Source: an uncultured Clostridia bacterium (GTDB lineage: Bacteria > Bacillota > Clostridia > Oscillospirales > Acutalibacteraceae). Taken from it: a DNA stretch of 60,265 nucleotides. The notes under the pieces were generated by a model. It worked only from the letters and a program-made list of their open reading frames with translations. It was not told the origin of the DNA and searched no databases. Location of the stretch: assembly GCA_944384855.1 (NCBI GenBank), contig CALWUY010000037.1, forward strand, positions 1 to 60,265, written 5' to 3'. The translations under genes and the position numbers were made by a program. Below, one piece after another: positions 55,300 through 60,265 of the stretch (position 1 is its first letter; the number at the start of each line of letters is the position of its first letter).

Positions 55300-55794
55300 T
55301 TAGATTTTCGGAATCATACTCGCGGAATTAGGAGCATTGGCTTGCATATTCCAGATAGCTATTTTCATCTTTTTAATACGCTTACCATCACCAAAATCAA
55401 GCAAATCTTCCCTTTTATAAACATTCAAAAGTTTATTTAACGATCCCAAGTCCGCAGATGTCATTAAAAACGCTTCTTCCGGATCGATTAGTTTGCAGTA
55501 TGCCCACAGTTGTCCTAAATCACGCAGAGTTAAACTTGTCTTTTTTGCTTCAATAAAAAACAGTTTGAACTCATCTGCCTTCTTTACTATGCCGAGAACA
55601 TCAATTTGAATATCTACACCGATAGCTTCTTCTTGAATGATACCGTACTTTCTAAGAACTCTATCCAATCGTTCGCTGTGTGAGTCAACTACGATTATTT
55701 CCTCAGCAGATTTGTATTTATCTTTCAGGTATGCTTTAAGCCATAGCTGCATTGGTGGGTATAAGTCAAATTCTCTCATATCTTTATTCTCCAT
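55300..55794 (-). CDS. PD-(D/E)XK nuclease, probable cleavage subunit of a restriction system
   Basis: A 164-aa protein with a minimal PD-(D/E)XK core: IQIDVLGIVKKADEFKLFFIEAKK, where Asp65, Glu82 and Lys84 are the expected metal-binding and catalytic residues, preceded by helices with Glu/Asp and followed by LRDLGQLWAYCKL, the typical alpha helix after the core. It is the last gene of a seven-gene leftward operon with two DNA methyltransferases and overlaps the LAGLIDADG-like gene by 11 bases. I infer it supplies the cut and that its partner supplies sequence recognition. A Holliday junction or repair role is less likely given the context. Confidence 0.8.
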   Translation of the reverse strand: MENKDMREFDLYPPMQLWLKAYLKDKYKSAEEIIVVDSHSERLDRVLRKYGIIQEEAIGVDIQIDVLGIVKKADEFKLFFIEAKKTSLTLRDLGQLWAYCKLIDPEEAFLMTSADLGSLNKLLNVYKREDLLDFGDGKRIKKMKIAIWNMQANAPNSASMIPKI

Positions 55795-56671
55795 ATCCTA
55801 AATCTTTGGCTATTTGCTTCCACGAATCATAGTGTTTGCCTCTTATCTCGGATGGAATAAAGCCATCATTTTCGCTTGGGTGATGTGGTTTGTTTTTATT
55901 TCTTTCGCGGCCTTCCCAATAGAATTTGTGAGTTACTTCTTCAGGTTTTTTCCCCTCTGATTCAAGACCATCGATTAATTCGGTTGCAAACTGAGCAAGA
56001 GCTTCTCTTTTGTGCAGAACAGCAAATCCTATGGGCAAAAATTCATTCGCCCATATTTTAATTTGATGTTCTTTTTTCCAAAAATCAGGCTTCCCTTCCT
56101 TGAATTTAACAAGATTGCCGTCACGCATATTGGGATGAGCCCAATCTATTGCCTGTACAGGAATATTAACATCTTTAAGTAAACGACAAACATCGCTAAC
56201 CAAATACCAATTATGTGGCACTTCTAAGTAAACACGATGCATATAGTTTTTAAAAAAGTAGTTACTTCTGCGAATGTAACCCGTCACATCAGCAAATCCT
56301 TGCAAAAAAGATATCTTCTCATCACGAGTAAAGGAAAAAATTTCTTCATCAATTCTAATATTTTCGTGGGATACCGCATTGCCGATATAACGTAAAATTT
56401 CTCGCATCATATATTCGTCATTTCTCTTAGTGAAAGAGATAATAGAATAATTATCCTGCTGAGTAAAGCTCAATCCTGTGCCGATTAGAGGTTCTAATAC
56501 TGTGCGAATATCGGTTATACTTGCACGTACATATATTCTAACATCGTTATTATTTTCTGTTACCAGTTTTTTATGTGGAATTTCAACAGATATGGTGGTT
56601 TCTGATGCACCACGTCTCACTTCTCCATTGCCACAAATCATACCTAAAAGGTAAGACATCTCTAGATTCAT
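55784..56671 (-). CDS. LAGLIDADG-fold protein without catalytic acids, putative recognition subunit
   Basis: The 295-aa protein has two LAGLIDADG-type helices in the usual places: YLLGMICGNGEVRRG at residues 7-21 and SFLQGFADVTGYIRRSNYF at 121-139, each followed by beta-strand-rich segments as in homing endonucleases. In active enzymes each helix ends with an acidic residue before Gly (the last D of the motif); here these are Asn15 and Thr130, so metal-dependent cleavage seems impossible. The C-terminus (FIPSEIRGKHYDSWKQIAKDLGY) resembles a small HTH. Because the next gene encodes a PD-(D/E)XK nuclease, this protein probably recognises DNA while the partner cuts. The arrangement is not known to me. 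Confidence 0.75.
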   Translation of the reverse strand: MNLEMSYLLGMICGNGEVRRGASETTISVEIPHKKLVTENNNDVRIYVRASITDIRTVLEPLIGTGLSFTQQDNYSIISFTKRNDEYMMREILRYIGNAVSHENIRIDEEIFSFTRDEKISFLQGFADVTGYIRRSNYFFKNYMHRVYLEVPHNWYLVSDVCRLLKDVNIPVQAIDWAHPNMRDGNLVKFKEGKPDFWKKEHQIKIWANEFLPIGFAVLHKREALAQFATELIDGLESEGKKPEEVTHKFYWEGRERNKNKPHHPSENDGFIPSEIRGKHYDSWKQIAKDLGYGE

Positions 56672-56686
56672 ACAATCACAATCCTT

Positions 56687-57046
56687 TTAATTCAAGCCTA
56701 TTCTATATCCATTGTTGAATAATTCCCGAATAATTCTATTATCATTAAGACGATATAAATACTCGGCCTTATAAACTCTGTTTTTTCCAAATAAGTGTGC
56801 TATGTCAGCGGGTGGGGCAACAGGAACATAGAGCCTTAATTCCAGAGCCCATTTGTTAGCATCTTCTTGTAAAACAATTATTCCCTCGCTATATAATGTG
56901 ATAGCAGGAGTATGAGTTTGATTATAATCGTTGATAAATTTGGCCATTGTTCCCGGTTTTGCTTCTGCTTCTATAAAGAAGTCTCCGCCATTCTGCTTAA
57001 TATCATTTAAAAAGTCTAAAATTCTTTTTAGCATATGATCCTCCAT
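56687..57046 (-). CDS. Unknown 119-aa protein of the restriction-like operon
   Basis: I do not recognise a family. The sequence appears mixed alpha/beta with no signal peptide or membrane segment: MLKRILDFLNDIKQNGGDFF at the start, PAITLYSEGIIVLQEDANKWALELRLYVP in strands, and a KAEYLYRLNDNRIIRELFNNGYRIGL end. Its start overlaps the stop of the 151-aa gene by one base and it ends 15 bp before the LAGLIDADG-like gene, so it is made together with them, probably as a complex partner. A second ATG, four residues later, is also possible. Confidence 0.75.
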   Translation of the reverse strand: MEDHMLKRILDFLNDIKQNGGDFFIEAEAKPGTMAKFINDYNQTHTPAITLYSEGIIVLQEDANKWALELRLYVPVAPPADIAHLFGKNRVYKAEYLYRLNDNRIIRELFNNGYRIGLN

Positions 57047-57501
57047 TACAAATTATATCCCCGATCAAAGTCTGTAAGATTTGCAGGATGTAAGCGTGAG
57101 ACAATAGCTCGTATGGCTGCAACATTTTGATATTCCCCAAAATGGAAGCCATAATCTCTAACAATTTTCTCTACAAACTTGCCTTTATTGATTCTTCTCA
57201 CATAACTGGTGTTTCCCTCGCCTAAAAAAGGAAGAAGAACAGAAGGACAATTATTTATATTGTTAAAATAAATACGAAGTTGATGGCTTCTTTTCATCGA
57301 ATATCCACCTGTCGTTTCACCTTGAGTTATAGGGTAATATTCTTCATCAGGAAATTCTCTTTCGAACATAAACGCTTTTTCTTCTGGAATCTGTGCTTCA
57401 ATAAGCCCGATTCTTCCAGGGCTACATAAATACCCTAAAATCAAACAAAAGTCTGCGGTGTTAACCTCTATATCGAGAGCCCTGGATCCTAATAATGCCA
57501 T
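57046..57501 (-). CDS. Unknown 151-aa protein of the restriction-like operon
   Basis: I do not recognise a family. The protein is soluble and mixed alpha/beta: LDIEVNTADFCLILGYLCSPGR at the start, then EKAFMFEREFPDEEYYPITQGE, and a C-terminal part GEYQNVAAIRAIVSRLHPANLTDFDRGYNL rich in conserved-looking charged residues. No nuclease or methylase motif is visible. The first half (LILGYLCSPGRIGLIEA) vaguely recalls the YLLGxxxGxG helix of the LAGLIDADG-like neighbour, so a distant half-domain relation is possible but unproven. It begins 5 bp after the second methyltransferase. Confidence 0.75.
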   Translation of the reverse strand: MALLGSRALDIEVNTADFCLILGYLCSPGRIGLIEAQIPEEKAFMFEREFPDEEYYPITQGETTGGYSMKRSHQLRIYFNNINNCPSVLLPFLGEGNTSYVRRINKGKFVEKIVRDYGFHFGEYQNVAAIRAIVSRLHPANLTDFDRGYNL

Positions 57502-57506
57502 AACAT

Positions 57507-58280
57507 CTACTCCTTAACAAATATCAAAAGGTATTCATGAACCTTATTGATACGGAATTTGTATGGATATCCAAGCGGCCGCATATTATTGTAATCTGCT
57601 TGTCTATCCCAAATAATTAGATCGTCGTAAATGAATCCAATTTTTTGTAATGCTGTAGCTAAATCGCTATGCAAAGGATAAAAATTGCTTTTTTTACGAA
57701 TATCCATTACATTTACGATACAATAACCACCTTTTTTCAAAACTCTACTAACTGAAGCAAAAAGGTTTGATAATGTATTTATAAATTCACTATAATTTGC
57801 AATATTTCCCACATCGTTGGTCTTATCAGAGTAATTTACAGCATTCTTTTGGTCGGCACTTCGTTTCATATTGAGAATATCCCAATACGGTGGGGATGTA
57901 ACACAAATATCGAAGTGATTTGCAGGAAGTGTTTTTAGCACCTCAAAACTATCACCGTTAATTATCTGAATTTTATCATCTTTGCCCACACGTTGTTTTG
58001 CTATATTACAAAAATCCTCAGATAAATCGATTCCTACAGCTTCGCATCCAAGTTTTTGTGCAGCAACAGTTGTGGAACCAATACCATTAAAAGGATCTAA
58101 TACACGCGAATTTGCTTTTGAAAAAGTGCGTATTAGTTTTTCGCACAACGAAACCGGGTAGGATGCGGGATGCTTAAATTCTTTCTCTTCTTTTGTTTTC
58201 GATAAATCTCGCCAAATGCTAAAAGAATTTTGAAGCCACTCCTTGCCGGTGAGATCATTGCATTTTTTAGAGTTGTCCAT
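57507..58280 (-). CDS. DNA methyltransferase, N4-cytosine or N6-adenine type
   Basis: A 257-aa enzyme of the N6/N4 amino-methyltransferase class. Motif order is X (FKHPASYPVSLCEKLI, about residues 37-52), I (RVLDPFNGIGSTTVAAQ, about 58-74), then IV (DICVTSPPYWDILNMKRS, about 130-147), and a target region; TSPPYW is often seen in N4-cytosine enzymes. This X-I-IV order differs from the common IV-first arrangement of enzymes with TSPPYW. It overlaps the first methyltransferase by 14 bases. Two methyltransferases next to each other usually protect the two strands of an asymmetric recognition site. Confidence 0.9.
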   Translation of the reverse strand: MDNSKKCNDLTGKEWLQNSFSIWRDLSKTKEEKEFKHPASYPVSLCEKLIRTFSKANSRVLDPFNGIGSTTVAAQKLGCEAVGIDLSEDFCNIAKQRVGKDDKIQIINGDSFEVLKTLPANHFDICVTSPPYWDILNMKRSADQKNAVNYSDKTNDVGNIANYSEFINTLSNLFASVSRVLKKGGYCIVNVMDIRKKSNFYPLHSDLATALQKIGFIYDDLIIWDRQADYNNMRPLGYPYKFRINKVHEYLLIFVKE

Positions 58281-59679
58281 TGGGTATCCACCTTTTTGAT
58301 TGAATTCTTTTTACTTCACAATCAATATAATCGGATTCTTTTTTGTTAATACCGTATGCTTTGTACACTATCTGATTTAATTCCTCTAAACAGTCGAACC
58401 ATTCTTGACTCATATAATCATTGCTTTCTAATCTGCTAACTAAACTGAGTATAGAATCAAAATATATTTCTTGTTGATTAGTTGACGGAAGTGGTATTTT
58501 TTTTAAGTATTTTGCATCTGTATGCATTGTAAGTTTGGAGTAATTATAACAGTATTTGTACAAGAAAAGATTGCACAAGCGAGAATGAAGTATGCCTAAT
58601 ATGTAACGACACATTTTTTCGTCACCGTCCGTGAATACAGTAACTGTCTGCGTTGCTTCCATATTACCGCCAAAAGCAGCTATTATACCTGCTTCTGCAC
58701 TATAAATATTTTGAATAAAAACCTTATTACCTGTTGTAGGCACAGTATGATTTTTATACCCAAATTTACGTATTTCTTTTCCTGCTATCGCATCTTTTGA
58801 CACAGATTTTCCTCTACCAACATAACCATTACATAAATCAGATAAAGTTTGATATGAGGAAGTTAATTTTTTATAAGTCGAATAATCCTCTGAACAGTTA
58901 AAGATTAGAATTTCATCTTTGTAAAATGATTGAGGAATACTGCACATAGATACAAAGCGGTTGCTTGACAATTTTTTTAATTTGATTTTATGCTTTCTAT
59001 CTGCTGCACAATTTTTAACTGTAAGAATAATTTGCTCTCCTCGAACATTCTTGAAATAAGCGCCGATATCAATAATGGATATAATCGTTTTTTCTTCAAG
59101 AATAGTTCTTCGCAACAAGCTATATCCAGCTACGTGTAGAAAGTTTTTTGGAATTATGTAAGATACAATACCATCGGTTTTTACAATCTCAAAAGCTCGA
59201 ATTAATGCTGCCACAAACAGATTGTTGCCAAAATCAGATACTCTACGTCTGAAAAGATAATCACAGTTTAATTCAATATCACCCAACAAAGGAACATAAG
59301 GGGGATTACCTATAACAACATCCGGTTGATCAGCTAATTCAAATTCACTCAATAGAGTAGAAGCCGTTCTGCCAATGGAGTCGCAAGCAGCAAAAGAAAC
59401 ATTGTTAATGTTATTTAAGCAAAACTTGATAGCATTTTTATCTTGATCTGCACCAAAAAGGTTAACAAATCCATGCTTTTTTGCGGCATAAAGAAATACT
59501 CCTGAACCACAGCAAGGATCCATGATCACTGTATCTTTCGGAAGTTTTAGTTCCATTAACATTTTTTCAGCAAGTGGTAAGTCTGTATAAAAAACTCCAT
59601 TGTCTTTTTTATAGCTGTTTTCAAGAGAGCTTTCATATACATTAGAAGCATCTATGTAAGCGTTTTGAGCAAGACTCAT
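58267..59679 (-). CDS. DNA N6-adenine methyltransferase (NPPY type) with target recognition domain
   Basis: A 470-aa gamma-class methyltransferase. Motif I is TVIMDPCCGSGVFLYAAK (about residues 46-63), motif IV is DVVIGNPPYVPLLGDIE (about 121-137), and FGNNLFVAALIRAFEIVKTDG with SYIIPKNFL follows. The C-terminal half (residues 240-470) is a target recognition domain like that of TaqI/Eco57I-type enzymes, with KKIPLPSTNQQEIYFDSI at the end. It modifies adenine in one strand of a specific site. It follows the HTH gene by 15 bp and is the second gene of the operon. Confidence 0.92.
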   Translation of the reverse strand: MSLAQNAYIDASNVYESSLENSYKKDNGVFYTDLPLAEKMLMELKLPKDTVIMDPCCGSGVFLYAAKKHGFVNLFGADQDKNAIKFCLNNINNVSFAACDSIGRTASTLLSEFELADQPDVVIGNPPYVPLLGDIELNCDYLFRRRVSDFGNNLFVAALIRAFEIVKTDGIVSYIIPKNFLHVAGYSLLRRTILEEKTIISIIDIGAYFKNVRGEQIILTVKNCAADRKHKIKLKKLSSNRFVSMCSIPQSFYKDEILIFNCSEDYSTYKKLTSSYQTLSDLCNGYVGRGKSVSKDAIAGKEIRKFGYKNHTVPTTGNKVFIQNIYSAEAGIIAAFGGNMEATQTVTVFTDGDEKMCRYILGILHSRLCNLFLYKYCYNYSKLTMHTDAKYLKKIPLPSTNQQEIYFDSILSLVSRLESNDYMSQEWFDCLEELNQIVYKAYGINKKESDYIDCEVKRIQSKRWIPNGQL

Positions 59680-59694
59680 AGCAAGCTCTCCTTT

Positions 59695-59901
59695 CTATTC
59701 TTTTTCAATAATATCCATAATGTCTCCAATATTACAATCCAAGACACCACACAGTTTCATCATTACTTCCATTGATACAGGCTGATTTTTGCTTAGTTTT
59801 GATAAAGTTGTAGAACCAATACCTGCGGCTTCTTTCAATTGCATTTTTTTCATATTCTTATCAATGAGAAGTTTCCACAGTTTATTATACGAAACAGCCA
59901 T
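59695..59901 (-). CDS. Cro/C1-type HTH regulator, probable controller (C) protein
   Basis: A 68-aa helix-turn-helix protein: KLWKLLIDKNMKKMQLKEAA, then IGSTTLSKLSKNQPVSMEVMMKLCGVLDCNIGDIMDII. It is of the small YozG/Xre type that often opens restriction-modification operons. As the first gene, next to a promoter overlapped by a half-site of an inverted repeat, it probably times methyltransferase and nuclease expression. GAGG precedes the ATG at a distance of about 9 bases. Confidence 0.88.
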   Translation of the reverse strand: MAVSYNKLWKLLIDKNMKKMQLKEAAGIGSTTLSKLSKNQPVSMEVMMKLCGVLDCNIGDIMDIIEKE

Positions 59902-59936
59902 AACGAATAACCTCGCTTTCAGATATAACCATTTTA

Positions 59937-60044
59937 ATTATAACATGGAACTCGATAGGTTGCAATAATTTTGCGATATAAAAGAAAAAAATTCCCACCT
60001 ATCGGTTGTTTGAGATTGATTAACTTGGGTATTTGTGATACAAT
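59937..60044. promoter_or_regulatory. Divergent promoters with a candidate controller operator
   Basis: Leftward: TTGCAA (59,960-59,965), 17 bp, TATAAT (59,937-59,942). Rightward: TTGATT (60,016-60,021), 17 bp, TACAAT (60,039-60,044) with TG extension. CGATAGGT at 59,953-59,960 and its reverse complement ACCTATCG at 59,997-60,004 form a widely spaced pair: the first lies inside the leftward promoter spacer, the second just before the rightward -35 box. A single regulator could thus control both sides. Confidence 0.7.
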
Positions 60045-60065
60045 TTTAACCACGAGGTAGATTGC

Positions 60066-60265
60066 ATGTTGAATATTATTGATTTTAAACTATATAAAGC
60101 TATATTTGTGTCAGAAGGAAAAAGCAGGTTTATTTGCAAAATTTCATATAATGATGAAATCCTTGAGTGTTATGTTCCAATTACGTGTAAACTCAGTAGT
60201 TTAATATCGCTTGATGATAAAGAAATTTTGATAAGAGAAACGACCAAAGCAGCCAAACGAATTAA
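60066..60265 (+). CDS. SfsA-like protein, partial at the window edge
   Basis: An ATG at 60,066 after ACGAGGT opens a frame of 66 codons to the end of the window. The segment FICKISYNDEILECYVPITCKLSSLI, followed by KEILIRETT, resembles the N-terminal OB-like part of SfsA proteins (RFLARVEIDG-EEVECHVPN type), which carry a PD-(D/E)XK nuclease-like domain further on. The match is weak and the usual Asn-Thr-Gly in that motif is missing here, so this may be a divergent relative. It is divergent from the restriction-like operon and shares its promoter region. Confidence 0.5.
   Translation, partial: MLNIIDFKLYKAIFVSEGKSRFICKISYNDEILECYVPITCKLSSLISLDDKEILIRETTKAAKRI

Overview
This window looks like a chromosome segment of a low-to-mid GC Firmicute of class Clostridia, most likely a gut Oscillospiraceae/Ruminococcaceae-type bacterium. 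The evidence is sigma-A style promoters (TTGACA, 17 bp, TATAAT), strong AGGAGG ribosome sites, a tryptophan T-box, a CIRCE element, a type III glutamine synthetase (GlnN), an electron-bifurcating NfnAB pair and Clostridia-type mobile elements. No species can be named from the sequence alone.

Layout. (1) 1-12,515 is accessory DNA. An IS66-family element runs off the left edge to about 2,036. It is followed by an integrative mobilizable element (cargo, a DUF4062-like protein, an AAA ATPase, MobC/MobA with a gene nested inside mobA, Xis and a tyrosine integrase) that ends in an intact tRNA-Ser(CGA). Three further broken tRNA-Ser 5' halves lie beside it, all cut at the anticodon loop. (2) 12,630-45,485 is a 33 kb nitrogen-assimilation and glutamine-use supercluster. 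A leftward run of 14 genes (purC, purA, nfnA, nfnB, purB, guaA, glmS, pyrG, purF, carA, carB, dapF, dapL, lysA) is driven from a promoter near 32,730. Upstream of it lie gdhA, glnN, amt-PII fusion and asnB, also leftward. Divergent from gdhA are the three glutamate-synthase parts (amidotransferase, ferredoxin/FMN synthase, GXGXG subunit), a second glutamine synthetase and an ANTAR antiterminator. (3) 45,572-54,448 is ordinary chromosome: a truncated ribokinase, Hsp20 with CIRCE, a broken ECF transporter gene, a T-box controlled TrpB2, DegV, and a small operon of two GT8 glycosyltransferases, two PlsC-like acyltransferases and a HAD phosphatase. (4) 54,689-60,265 is an AT-rich island: a TnpV-like gene, then a tight seven-gene restriction-modification-like operon, then a divergent partial SfsA-like gene.

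How it works together. Ammonium enters through Amt and is fixed by GdhA, GlnN and GlnA. Glutamate is regenerated by the Glx-type synthase, and glutamine is spent by AsnB, CarA, PurF, PyrG, GlmS and GuaA, all encoded here. The leaders of gdhA, glnN and the glx operon each carry a hairpin with the same hexaloop AAAGGC overlapping a terminator. This is the expected target of an ANTAR protein, and the ANTAR protein encoded at the end of the glx-glnA operon has a receiver domain that lacks the phosphoacceptor Asp.

The two most promising systems are this ANTAR nitrogen regulon and the restriction-like operon. In the latter, a LAGLIDADG-fold protein without its catalytic acids is encoded next to a separate PD-(D/E)XK nuclease, two small unknown proteins, two DNA methyltransferases and a controller-like HTH protein.
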